From NCBI GenBank assembly GCA_964573995.1, contig CAZNLH010000003.1, positions 1-64,000 of the forward strand: a stretch of DNA of 64,000 nucleotides, given 5' to 3'. Under the pieces are notes generated by a model. It did not search any database and was not told the origin of the DNA. It saw only the letters and a list, made by a program, of their open reading frames with translations. Position numbers and translations under genes: made by a program. Position 1 is the first letter of the stretch. The number at the start of each line of letters is the position of its first letter. The DNA is from CAZNLH01 sp964573995. GTDB taxonomy: Bacteria; Gemmatimonadota; CAZMKB01; CAZNLH01. Positions 40,845 to 49,588 of the stretch are shown here, piece by piece.

Positions 40845-43158
40845 TGCTCCTGTTCTCTTCCTTGGAATATTCTATCCTGGAGTGGAACCTTGCAAGGAGG
40901 ATCTTTACAAACGCCTCTTCAATCAAGTGTACGTCTCGAAACGTCAGGTCGCACGTCTCCAATTGATCGGCATCGATCTTCATCTGTATCGCACTCTTTA
41001 CCATTCCTCGTATCCGGCTCGGAGAGGGATCGACCAGCACCCTGGACATCGACTCCACGGAGTCGGCAAACATACAAATCGCTGTCTCCTTGCTCCTCGG
41101 CTTCGGCCCCTGGTACGAGTAATCGTGGACGTTTACCTCTGAATTTTCCTCTTCTCCCCTCGCCTTTTCATAGAAGAAGGATACCTTGGTCGTCCCGTGG
41201 TGCTCCGGGATGAAATCGATGATGCACTGGGGAAGTTTCGCCTCCTTCGCCAGTTCGATCCCCTCCTTGACGTGATTCTCGATGATCATGACGCTCATGC
41301 TCGGGCTGCAGTGATCATGAGGGTTGTTCCCGGAAGACTGGTTTTCGATAAAGTACTCGGGCTTCTTGATCTTCCCAATGTCGTGATAGTAACATCCCAC
41401 GCGCGTCAACAGGGAATTGGCCCCTATCACCTCCGCCGCTTCCTCGGCAAGGTTGCTTACCCCCATGGTGTGGGCCCACGTACCAGGAGCCCGGATTACG
41501 AGGCTCCTGAGCAGCGGATGGTTGAAATCGGACAGTTCCATCAGCGTCAGGTCGGTCGTTTCATTGAACAGGACCTCGAAGAGGGGGAGCAGGGCCATGG
41601 CCACGAGTGTCGACAGGACAGCATTTATACCGCCCCAGCCACATGTTTCCACCGTCTTGATCCAGGGGGAGAGGCGAATCATGTTCATCGATAGGATTGC
41701 CAGGATATACCCTCCTGCGATATAAAGTATGCTCTCACCGAGTTGCCTTCTCTTCCTGATGATACGGATGCTGAGTCCTCCGCTGATCCCGCCCAGCAGC
41801 GAAATAAAGAGCACATCGTAACCGAAATTCTCCTGTCCGCCAAGCAGTATGGACAATACCAGAATAGCCACCACCGCCACCCTTACATCATAGAGGATCG
41901 CTATGAGGAGGGAGGCGAGAGATATGGGGATCATTACGGTGGGGATTGCTGGCATCCTCGCGATAATCGAAGCAGGGAACATGACCAAGAGGAATATGAG
42001 GGAAAATGCCAGGAGAGAGGAAATGGAGTCGTAGAGTTCCCTGCGGTAGAAAAGTAGGTATAGGCCAAATATCATGAGAAGGAAGGCGTTGACCATCAAG
42101 GTGCCCATATAGGCAATGAGTGTGTTGGTTGTAGTAAGACTCGGCTCACGGGCCAGTATTTCACCCTTCAGCACACGGAACTTTTCGAGCGCCTCTTCCT
42201 TTATGCGATACCCCTTTTCGATGATCTTCTCGCCCTTCAGGACCTGCCCCTTGATCGGTGAGACCTCCGCTTCCGCCTGGACCACACGCCTCGATGTCTC
42301 GAGTTCGTTATACACGATATTGGGCTTGAGGTACATCGTAATCAAGTCCAGGAAGATAGACTGGCTGATCTCCGCCTCTTCGGGATCGACCTGTTCCTTC
42401 CACGCAAGGGCAAAGGCCTGTGATTGAGTGACAAGTTTATCGGTTCGCTGGAGTTTTTCCTTACCCTCCCTGCTGATAGTCACCATGTCCCTGCTGATCT
42501 TATCCATTGAGTCATCGGTCAGGACCCCCTTCTCCAGTTTAGCGGTGATGTACGCCTTTACCTTCCGCGAGAGCAAGGCCTGCTTCTCCTTCTGAAGGAG
42601 GTAGGGAAGTTCGCCACTGCCCACCTCTATCCCCTCCTTGCCCAACCAGGCGATCAGTTCCGCCTCACGTTGCCCTATTTCTTCCTGGGTCAGTCCGGCA
42701 GGGGATTGTTTCCCGTTCGATTGGCCTTCCCCAAGGCCGGCGTCGGTGATCCGCTGGTCGAGTTGCTGGAAGAACCGGTCGACGCGTGCCAATGCACTGT
42801 CGAGGACATCTGGAATGAATTCCAGCACTGGCAGGACGGTACCCGCCTGCTTTTCCTTCTCCGACGCCAATTCCTCGGGGCTCTTATATACATTGTACGA
42901 AAAGGGAGACACCACGTCCTTGGGCGCGACCATGCCCACTTCAAACTCCGGGAATTCAGGCGTCGAGGCAACAGGGAAGAGGAGCCTGATCGTAATCGCC
43001 AGGAGAATAACCAGCAGTATCCGGAGGCCATGGCTCCGCAGCCAGACCCCAAATCCCCCCTTGCCCTCCACCTCACCGGGGTCAGCGCCCTTGGAGAATC
43101 GCGAGGCCTTCCTCCTCCTCCAGAGTCTCCTTATTCGGCGAACAGTCCTTGGTTTCAT
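40771..43158 (-). CDS. pgpH: PgpH-type 7TM-HD c-di-AMP phosphodiesterase
   Basis: 795 residues. N-terminal membrane anchor (ILLVILLAITIRLLF), a large extracytoplasmic 7TMR-HDED domain (about 75-330), seven membrane helices (about 340-530) and a C-terminal HD domain: HTMGVSNLAEEAA, YYHDIGKIKKPEYFIENQ, then HHGTTKVSFFYEK. This is the layout of Listeria PgpH, which hydrolyses c-di-AMP to pApA. A cyclase (cdaA) is 9 kb away, so both halves of c-di-AMP turnover are present. The basic N-terminus precedes the anchor. Confidence 0.93.
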   Translation of the reverse strand: MKPRTVRRIRRLWRRRKASRFSKGADPGEVEGKGGFGVWLRSHGLRILLVILLAITIRLLFPVASTPEFPEFEVGMVAPKDVVSPFSYNVYKSPEELASEKEKQAGTVLPVLEFIPDVLDSALARVDRFFQQLDQRITDAGLGEGQSNGKQSPAGLTQEEIGQREAELIAWLGKEGIEVGSGELPYLLQKEKQALLSRKVKAYITAKLEKGVLTDDSMDKISRDMVTISREGKEKLQRTDKLVTQSQAFALAWKEQVDPEEAEISQSIFLDLITMYLKPNIVYNELETSRRVVQAEAEVSPIKGQVLKGEKIIEKGYRIKEEALEKFRVLKGEILAREPSLTTTNTLIAYMGTLMVNAFLLMIFGLYLLFYRRELYDSISSLLAFSLIFLLVMFPASIIARMPAIPTVMIPISLASLLIAILYDVRVAVVAILVLSILLGGQENFGYDVLFISLLGGISGGLSIRIIRKRRQLGESILYIAGGYILAILSMNMIRLSPWIKTVETCGWGGINAVLSTLVAMALLPLFEVLFNETTDLTLMELSDFNHPLLRSLVIRAPGTWAHTMGVSNLAEEAAEVIGANSLLTRVGCYYHDIGKIKKPEYFIENQSSGNNPHDHCSPSMSVMIIENHVKEGIELAKEAKLPQCIIDFIPEHHGTTKVSFFYEKARGEEENSEVNVHDYSYQGPKPRSKETAICMFADSVESMSRVLVDPSPSRIRGMVKSAIQMKIDADQLETCDLTFRDVHLIEEAFVKILLARFHSRIEYSKEENRSNEKKPPVARNMHQRRNVDGADGQG

Positions 43159-43241
43159 CCTATGGATTTATCTCCTTCCATTACACCGAGATTCTAATGC
43201 TCGCAACGGGTAGAATCAGGCAACGGTGCGGCAGGCAAGAA

Positions 43242-44225
43242 TCACTTCTTCACCTTGGATTCATACGCCTTGATTATCTCTTGAACAAGGGGATGACGCA
43301 CAACGTCCCGTTCGTTGAAGTAGACGAACTCGATCCCGTCGATTTCCTTCAGGATTTCCTCTATCTCCAACAGGCCCGACTCCTCGGGGCGGACGAGGTC
43401 TATCTGTGTCTTATCACCCGTAATGACCGCCCGCGAATTAAGCCCGAGCCTCGTGAGAAACATCTTCATCTGGAGCGAAGTCGTGTTCTGTGCCTCATCA
43501 AGTATGACGAACGCCTCGTTCAGGGTCCGGCCTCGCATGTACGCCAGCGGCGCAATTTCTATCACTCGCGAATCGATTGCCCTCTGAACCTTTTCCATTG
43601 GAAGCATGTCCTGCAGGGCGTCATGGAGCGGGCGAAGATAAGGATCGACCTTCTCCTGTAAGTCACCCGGCAGAAATCCAAGGTTTTCTCCGGCCTCCAC
43701 GGCCGGCCTGGCAAGAATAATCCTTTTCACCTTCTTCTTGTGGAGGGAATCGATCGCCATTGCCACGGCCAGATATGTCTTGCCCGTTCCGGCGGGGCCG
43801 ATGCTAACCACGATGTCGTAACGTGTGATTGCCTCTATGTACCTCTCCTGCCCCTTACTTCGCGGATGAATCGACTTCTTCTTGCCGGGAAGATATATCG
43901 TAGTGCTCAAACGCCGCAACCCCGCCTCGAGATCCCCCTTACGTATCTCAGTGAAAATCCTCTTGATATCGGTGGGATCGAACTCTTCCCGACGTTGGAT
44001 CATGTCGATCAAGCGGCTGCACAGAGCGGCGCCCCGTTCGACCGCCTCACTATCTCGCCCGACGAGTTTGAGGTCGCCATCCCTCAGGAAGAGTCTGCAA
44101 CCGGTCAACGCCTCGATTACTCGCAAGTTACGATCCTTGAGGCCCAGCAGGAGCAACTGGTCCACTCCTTCCAGGGAAATTCGCCTTTCAAGGGAAGATG
44201 GTCCTCCGCGTCCGGCGCTTTTCAC
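43242..44225 (-). CDS. phoH: PhoH-family ATPase (PhoH-like/YbeZ)
   Basis: 327 residues from the GTG at 44225, six nt after AAGGAG; the GTG at 44246 lacks a site. An N-terminal KH-like part (VIEALTGCRLFLRDGDLKL) precedes the P-loop ATPase: GPAGTGKTYLAVAMA, ARPAVEAGENLGFLPGDL, DEAQNTTSLQMKMFLTRLG, VITGDKTQIDL. YbeZ-type PhoH works with YbeY in rRNA processing; here ybeY is two genes downstream. It is the first gene of the long operon ending in selB. Confidence 0.95.
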   Translation of the reverse strand: MKSAGRGGPSSLERRISLEGVDQLLLLGLKDRNLRVIEALTGCRLFLRDGDLKLVGRDSEAVERGAALCSRLIDMIQRREEFDPTDIKRIFTEIRKGDLEAGLRRLSTTIYLPGKKKSIHPRSKGQERYIEAITRYDIVVSIGPAGTGKTYLAVAMAIDSLHKKKVKRIILARPAVEAGENLGFLPGDLQEKVDPYLRPLHDALQDMLPMEKVQRAIDSRVIEIAPLAYMRGRTLNEAFVILDEAQNTTSLQMKMFLTRLGLNSRAVITGDKTQIDLVRPEESGLLEIEEILKEIDGIEFVYFNERDVVRHPLVQEIIKAYESKVKK

Positions 44226-44280
44226 ACATTTCTCCTTTTTTCTCACGCGATCCTATCCGTGTATCACTCCGATACGATAC

Positions 44281-44334
44281 AGAAAAGGCCCTCTCCCCAT
44301 CACCGCCATGGCAGGCGGTAATGGAGGCCAGGGC
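44281..44334 (-). terminator. intrinsic terminator after aspS
   Basis: On the minus strand a long hairpin (arms around 44288-44308 and 44314-44334, perfect ACCGCC/GGCGGT at the tip around the loop TGCCAT, GCCCT/AGGGC at the base) is followed by CCTTTTCTG. It lies 60 nt past the aspS stop and before phoH. Confidence 0.65.
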
Positions 44335-44394
44335 TTATATCTCTTCCAACTTGATTTCTAACGTATGAAACGCCCTTCCGATAAACAACTTATA

Positions 44395-46191
44395 TTATGA
44401 TAAATCCTCTCCGTTGTCAAGTTTTTTTATATGTAACTCGCGTAGTTCCTCATCTCCTACAAAGGAGGGCGATCCTTCCATGAGTCCTTGCGCCGTAGTT
44501 GTCTTGGGGAAAGCAACAACCTCTCTCAGGCTCGCAGCCCCGGCGACCATCATTGCGATCCTGTCGAGGCCCAGGGCGATTCCTCCATGTGGTGGAACAC
44601 CATAATTCAGGGCCTCGAGCATGAACCCGAATTGCTCCCGGTACTCTCCTTCTCCCAGGCCGAGCGCCCTGAAAACTACCTCCTGAACCTCGCGATCGCT
44701 TATCCGGATACTTCCTCCCCCGAGTTCCACCCCGTTCAACACAATGTCATAGGCCCTTGCCCGTGCGGCGAGGGGTTCCGTGTCAAGGGCTTCCAAATCA
44801 TCCTCCCGTGGCGATGTGAAGGGATGATGAACGGATCCCATAGAGCCGTCTTCCCCGGTAATCTCAAAGAGCGGCGGGTCAACAATCCAGGTGAACTCCA
44901 GCCTATCCATATCAAGCAATTTCATCCTCCCACCCACGAATCTCCTCAATTCGTCGAGGGCGGGCGAGGTGATACGATCGGGGCCAGCGACGAGGAGGAT
45001 CAGGTCTCCATCCGAGCGGGCTTTCGCCGTCTCGTATGCCGAACGGAGTTCATCTTCACAGAGGTGTGAGCCCGCGCTGCTCGACCACTCGCCCTCCTTG
45101 GATCTAAGCCAAACCAGCCCGCGAGCGCCACCTTTCCTTGCACACGCCTCATACTCCTCGAGTTCCCTCCTGCTGGCCTTGCCCCCACCCTTAACGACGA
45201 GCCCCCTGATCCTTCCCCCTGATTCGATTGCCGAACGGAATACGCGGAAAGCGGTCCCCGTGAAACAACGAGAAAAGTCTACCACCTCCATCGAAAACCG
45301 CATGTCGGGCCTATCGGTGCCATATCGTTCCATCGCCTCGGCATAGGTAATCCGGCGAAATGGACGGGCAATCTCAACATCCATCAGACGGCGATAAAGT
45401 TCGCAAAACAGGTCCTCGGTCAATGCCAGTACATCCTCTTCGTCGACAAACGACATCTCGATATCGATCTGTGTAAACTCAGGCTGTCGATCCGCCCTCA
45501 GGTCCTCGTCCCTGAAGCACCTGGCGAGTTGGAAGTAACGATCCATGCCAGCGAACATGAGGAGTTGCTTGTACAACTGGGGCGATTGAGGCATGGCATA
45601 GAACTTTCCCGGGTGGATCCTGGAAGGGACGAGGTAGTCGCGGGCGCCTTCCGGGGTCCTTCGCGTCAGGATGGGGGTTTCGATCTCTATAAATCCTTTC
45701 GAGACAAGGAGGCCGCGAGCCACCTGCATCAGTCGACTCTTCAACTCGAGATTTCTCTGCAAATCCTCTCGCCTCAGGTCGAGATACCTGTATGCAAGAC
45801 GGATATCCTCCGAAGCCTCGATCGGGCCTTCAATCTGGAAGGGCGTGGGAGAGGACCTGGACAACAGTTTCACGCTCCTGGCCAACACCTCTATCTCGCC
45901 TGTTTTCATCGTGCTGTTGACCATTCCATCAGGCCTTTCCCTGACTTCGCCCTCGACCTGGATTACATACTCCAGGCGGATCGCCCGGGCCTTACTACCC
46001 GCACCGCACTCCAGCGATGGATCGACCACGATCTGCGTAATGCCATACCTGTCCCTGAGATCGAGGAATATCAACCCGCCGTGATCCCGCCTGCGGCCGA
46101 CCCACCCGCATAACTTGACTTCACGCCCCTTATCTCCACCCCTCAATTCTCCGCACGTGCAATCACGAAATCCCGTTTCAAAGGCACCCAT
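44395..46191 (-). CDS. aspS: aspartate-tRNA ligase
   Basis: 598 residues from the ATG at 46191 (GAGGG upstream); an ATG at 46221 overlapping hisS is the alternative. Anticodon-binding OB-fold (VKLCGWVGRRRDHGGLIFLD), class II core with motif 2 RCFRDEDLRADRQPEF, an inserted GAD domain (about 290-420) and motif 3 GIALGLDRIAMMVAG. A full bacterial-type enzyme. Whether it is Asp-specific or also charges tRNA-Asn cannot be decided here; no gatCAB or asnS is in the window. Cotranscribed with hisS. Confidence 0.97.
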   Translation of the reverse strand: MGAFETGFRDCTCGELRGGDKGREVKLCGWVGRRRDHGGLIFLDLRDRYGITQIVVDPSLECGAGSKARAIRLEYVIQVEGEVRERPDGMVNSTMKTGEIEVLARSVKLLSRSSPTPFQIEGPIEASEDIRLAYRYLDLRREDLQRNLELKSRLMQVARGLLVSKGFIEIETPILTRRTPEGARDYLVPSRIHPGKFYAMPQSPQLYKQLLMFAGMDRYFQLARCFRDEDLRADRQPEFTQIDIEMSFVDEEDVLALTEDLFCELYRRLMDVEIARPFRRITYAEAMERYGTDRPDMRFSMEVVDFSRCFTGTAFRVFRSAIESGGRIRGLVVKGGGKASRRELEEYEACARKGGARGLVWLRSKEGEWSSSAGSHLCEDELRSAYETAKARSDGDLILLVAGPDRITSPALDELRRFVGGRMKLLDMDRLEFTWIVDPPLFEITGEDGSMGSVHHPFTSPREDDLEALDTEPLAARARAYDIVLNGVELGGGSIRISDREVQEVVFRALGLGEGEYREQFGFMLEALNYGVPPHGGIALGLDRIAMMVAGAASLREVVAFPKTTTAQGLMEGSPSFVGDEELRELHIKKLDNGEDLS

Positions 46192-46207
46192 TACACCCTC
46201 GCATCCT

Positions 46208-47485
46208 TCACGATACCCCATCCTCTTCTAAAGCGTCAGTGAGATCGTCAAGGCGAATCTCTTCTTCCTTTCCCCCAGCCATGTCTCTCATACGGACACA
46301 CCCTCTCCTCAACTCGTCCGGCCCGAAGATCAGGACCCTGCGGGCGCCGAGCCGGTGGGCCTGCCGGAACTGCCCCTTGAGACTCCTCCCCGTATAGTCT
46401 ATGTCGACCCTAAACGAGCGCCTCAGTTGAAACAATGTTCGCAAGGCCTCTTCCTTCGACCGTTCGTCCGTGTAGACGAGGAAATAATCAGGGGTGCCCT
46501 CCCCTGCCTGCACTTCACCTCGGCTGACGCCCTCTTCATCCATGGCGATGACGATCCTCTCGAGGCCTGCGGAGAATCCTACCGCCGGCACATCCCCCCC
46601 ATCCAACACGGCCACCAGGTCATCGTACCGTCCGCCACCGCCAAGGCTGTTCTGACTCCCAAGGCCACCGTGTACTACCTCGAATGCGGTCTTCGTGTAA
46701 TAATCGAGCCCGCGCACGAGGTGCGGATCATCGATAAAGTCACACCCCCACTCACCCAACTTCTCCCTGACGGTCTCGTGATGCCTACGGCACCCCTCGC
46801 AGAGGAAGGTCATGATCGAGGGCACCACCTCGCGCAGTTCACGACACCCCGCCACCTTGCAGTCGAGGATCCTCAAGGGATTGTGCAGGTAACGACCCTG
46901 GCAATCCGTGCAGAGGCCATCCTTCACATCGGCCAGCGCATCCCGGATGGCCTCCTGGTACATGGGCCTGCATGACCTGCACCCTACGCTGTTGAGCGCA
47001 ATTGAGACCTCCGAGAGACCAAGACGAGTGAAAATATCCCGCCAGAGCATGATTGTTTCAAGGTCGAGAAGTGGTGAAGCACTCCCGATGGCCTCGGAAC
47101 CTATCTGGAAGAACTGCCGGTTCCTGCCTGCCTGAGGACGATCGTAACGGAACATCGGACCGAGATAGTAGAGTTTCTGAATCTCCCGCTCCGCCTCAAG
47201 GTGGTGCTGGATATAGGCCCGGGCAACGGACGCTGTCCCTTCAGGCCTCAACGCAAGCGACCTGCCCTTTCGGTCCTTGAAGATATACATCTCCTTGACG
47301 ACTATGTCGGTGGCCTCGCCGACCCCTCTCAAGAACAGGCCAGCATCCTCGATCAGCGGAGTACGAATCTCACGATATCCATATCGCCTCAGTACATCCC
47401 TGGCTGCGCCGCATATCCACTGCCACTTCGCCGCCTCCTCCGGCAATACATCATGGGTCCCCCTCGGTGAACTAAATCTTGGCAT
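46208..47485 (-). CDS. hisS: histidine-tRNA ligase
   Basis: 425 residues. FSSPRGTHDVLPEEA start, motif 2 MFRYDRPQAGRNRQFFQ, histidine motif VRGLDYYTKTAFEVV, motif 3 VGFSAGLERIVIAM, and a C-terminal anticodon domain (PDYFLVYTDERSKEEALRTL). Normal bacterial length. Overlaps the vanZ-like gene by 14 nt and leads into aspS, a common hisS-aspS pairing. Confidence 0.97.
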   Translation of the reverse strand: MPRFSSPRGTHDVLPEEAAKWQWICGAARDVLRRYGYREIRTPLIEDAGLFLRGVGEATDIVVKEMYIFKDRKGRSLALRPEGTASVARAYIQHHLEAEREIQKLYYLGPMFRYDRPQAGRNRQFFQIGSEAIGSASPLLDLETIMLWRDIFTRLGLSEVSIALNSVGCRSCRPMYQEAIRDALADVKDGLCTDCQGRYLHNPLRILDCKVAGCRELREVVPSIMTFLCEGCRRHHETVREKLGEWGCDFIDDPHLVRGLDYYTKTAFEVVHGGLGSQNSLGGGGRYDDLVAVLDGGDVPAVGFSAGLERIVIAMDEEGVSRGEVQAGEGTPDYFLVYTDERSKEEALRTLFQLRRSFRVDIDYTGRSLKGQFRQAHRLGARRVLIFGPDELRRGCVRMRDMAGGKEEEIRLDDLTDALEEDGVS

Positions 47486-47849
47486 CTCTCAGGCCCCTCT
47501 TCGCTGTCTTAAGATACCTCAGGTATATCCATGAACTCAACACGACACCAAGGACATCGGCCGCAAAGTCAAACGGATCGGCAAACCTGCCGGGCACGAA
47601 ATACTGGTGAATTTCATCGACCAGCCCGTACGCCACAGAATATAACACCCCCCACCTAAAAGCCCTCTTTCCTCCTCCCGTCTTACCACATCCCCTCTGA
47701 ACCAGGAGGTTCAGCACTGCGAATACGAGGATATGGATTACCTTGTCTATGGACTCGATGGGTGGCAGATGAATCGCCGAACCGGGAAGGGAAGAAAAAT
47801 AATATATTGTAATCGACCATAAAACGGGCGGCGACCAAGTCTTCAGCAT
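47472..47849 (-). CDS. VanZ-like membrane protein
   Basis: About 125 residues from the ATG at 47849. An in-frame ATG at 47915 would lie only a couple of nt from the predicted transcription start. Three to four short helices with the VanZ signature: WSITIYYFSSLPGSA, DKVIHILVFAVLNLLVQRG, LYSVAYGLVDEIHQYFVPGR and FDFAADVLGVVLSSW. VanZ was found in teicoplanin resistance clusters, but most homologues are envelope proteins of unknown role. First gene of the vanZ-hisS-aspS unit; nothing suggests a resistance function. Confidence 0.82.
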   Translation of the reverse strand: MLKTWSPPVLWSITIYYFSSLPGSAIHLPPIESIDKVIHILVFAVLNLLVQRGCGKTGGGKRAFRWGVLYSVAYGLVDEIHQYFVPGRFADPFDFAADVLGVVLSSWIYLRYLKTAKRGLRDAKI

Positions 47850-47923
47850 CTTCGGTATGGCCGCCCTCCGTATACCTGATCCATTGCCTCCACTGGAGGT
47901 TTGTCCCTCTCTCATTGCAGGTT

Positions 47924-47952
47924 AGTATAACTCCACCGTCAGACACTGTCAA
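47924..47952 (-). promoter_or_regulatory. near-consensus promoter of vanZ-hisS-aspS
   Basis: Perfect TTGACA (47947-47952), 17-bp spacer, TATACT (47924-47929) on the minus strand. Predicted start near 47917. Confidence 0.78.
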
Positions 47953-48209
47953 GGAGTCCGCAAAAAGTGCATGACATCGCTCCGCGTTGCATATTGAGTG
48001 GCCCTGCACGGTACCGGAAGACTATTTGAGGACGAGCCTCGTAAAGCGCTCATAAATATCCTTGTGCCACCTAACCCAGCCCGACACAAAGGGTTCCATG
48101 CACCTCACAGTTCCATCTAATCGGATCCCCTCGACCCACATACTCCGGCCTTAGGTTGGCCTGTGAATTGCGATCAGATGCCATCGTAAGGAGAGGGGGC
48201 CTGAGACAA
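47953..48209. other. unassigned upstream region of the histidine kinase gene
   Basis: About 255 nt between the minus-strand vanZ promoter and the kinase start. No convincing gene, and unlike most upstream regions here, no clear -35/-10 pair with 17-bp spacing on the plus strand. Confidence 0.4.
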
Positions 48210-49532
48210 ATGGAACGCGTGATGCTTGAATCAAAAGACAGGCTGAGAGAGAATTATATCGATTTCCTTTATCGTCATCGAGATGAGATATTAATGGAGT
48301 GTAGACAACTCCAACTTCGCCGCCCTGGTGATCCGCACCCATGGTCCGGTGAGGTTCCGAAATATCAATCGATAGATCCCACTCAGAAATATAATGACAA
48401 TGAAGACAGCCCGCTCGCCGGTGTGATCTCTTCCTTTCTTTCACTCTGCATCCAGGAATGTGAAACGGGCGCCGACGATGGTCCCGGGAAGAGGCTCTCC
48501 AGGTGGATCGGAAAGACGCAGGAACTCGGCCTCAGGTTGCCAGACCTGGTGGAATCTCTGTTGAACCTGAAACAGATCATCCATAGATTCGCCACAGAAC
48601 GCCTTTACTGCAAGCCTCTTGAAGTAAAATACCTGAACCGGACGATCGACACCCTCTTTGATTACTCGCTCTTCCAACTCAGTTTGGCCTTCAGCCGCAA
48701 CGGGAAAGACAACCTTAGAACTACACTCCCCGGCGAAGATCCCCATCGGGATCGTGATGACAGGCTGAAAATCCTCACCACGCTGTCTCACGAACTGCAT
48801 ACCCCTCTCACCTCCATTATCGGATATGCGGACGACCTAATCGAGAGTATAGATGAATCAGGAGACCAAAAGAATACCGAGATACGAGAACACGCGAGCA
48901 GGATCCTCAGTAACGCACGTTACCTAATGGAAATCATTCGTAATTCCATGGAATGGAGCCGCCTCGAAATACAGGAAACGTCACTAACGCCTGAGAGTTT
49001 CGACCTCAAGGAGTGCATATTCGAGGTCTTGACAACTCTGTCGAGAATGCTGGCCGAGAAGGGCATACGCGCCGTTCTCCGTACACCCGCCGAGTTTCCA
49101 AGGCCCTATGCAGATTATCAACGGACCAAGCAGGTCCTGCTGAATCTCCTGACCAATGCCGTTAAATACACCCCCGCCCATGGGAAGATCGCCGTGGAGG
49201 TCGCCCCTTTCAGGAGAAAAGAGGGGAGTGAAGGCACATCCGTCTCCCAGTTCCTCAAGATAACAGTGATCGATAACGGGATTGGGATCGACAGGAACGA
49301 ACTCCCCCACATCTTTGAAGAATTTCAGCGCGGAAGGGGAAAGGCGACGGGCGAGGCTGATGGAGTGGGTCTCGGCCTGTTCATCGCAAAGCGCCTCGTC
49401 GAATTGCAGGGTGGACAGATCTGGTCAAAGAGCAGGCCCCATAAAGGGAGCCGGTTCTCATTCACCCTGCCGACAGTTTTCCACAATATCGATCAAGTGA
49501 GCAACCGACCCATGGCAAAGATGGGGCGGTAA
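48210..49532 (+). CDS. soluble sensor histidine kinase, orphan
   Basis: 440 residues from the ATG at 48210; AAGGAGAGGGGG lies upstream. No membrane segment. The N-terminal ~180 residues are all-helical (LRENYIDFLYRHRDEILMEC; LPDLVESLLNLKQIIHRFAT) and resemble the RsbRD-N type sensing domain. The kinase core is intact: H box LTTLSHELHTPLTSIIGYAD with phospho-acceptor His about residue 201, N box VLLNLLTNAVKYTP, G1 VIDNGIGIDRNELP, F box FEEFQRG and G2 GVGLGLFIAKRLVELQGGQI. No response regulator is encoded nearby, so its partner is unknown. Confidence 0.85.
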   Translation: MERVMLESKDRLRENYIDFLYRHRDEILMECRQLQLRRPGDPHPWSGEVPKYQSIDPTQKYNDNEDSPLAGVISSFLSLCIQECETGADDGPGKRLSRWIGKTQELGLRLPDLVESLLNLKQIIHRFATERLYCKPLEVKYLNRTIDTLFDYSLFQLSLAFSRNGKDNLRTTLPGEDPHRDRDDRLKILTTLSHELHTPLTSIIGYADDLIESIDESGDQKNTEIREHASRILSNARYLMEIIRNSMEWSRLEIQETSLTPESFDLKECIFEVLTTLSRMLAEKGIRAVLRTPAEFPRPYADYQRTKQVLLNLLTNAVKYTPAHGKIAVEVAPFRRKEGSEGTSVSQFLKITVIDNGIGIDRNELPHIFEEFQRGRGKATGEADGVGLGLFIAKRLVELQGGQIWSKSRPHKGSRFSFTLPTVFHNIDQVSNRPMAKMGR

Positions 49533-49588
49533 CGACTGTCCCCCCGAGTTTACTCGCCGCAGGGCGCGGCGATTCACCTTGCAACCCC

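Noticed and set aside
47472..47849. Glycopeptide resistance gene
   Set aside because: VanZ-like proteins are widespread; no vanHAX or regulator genes accompany it, and it is cotranscribed with tRNA ligases.
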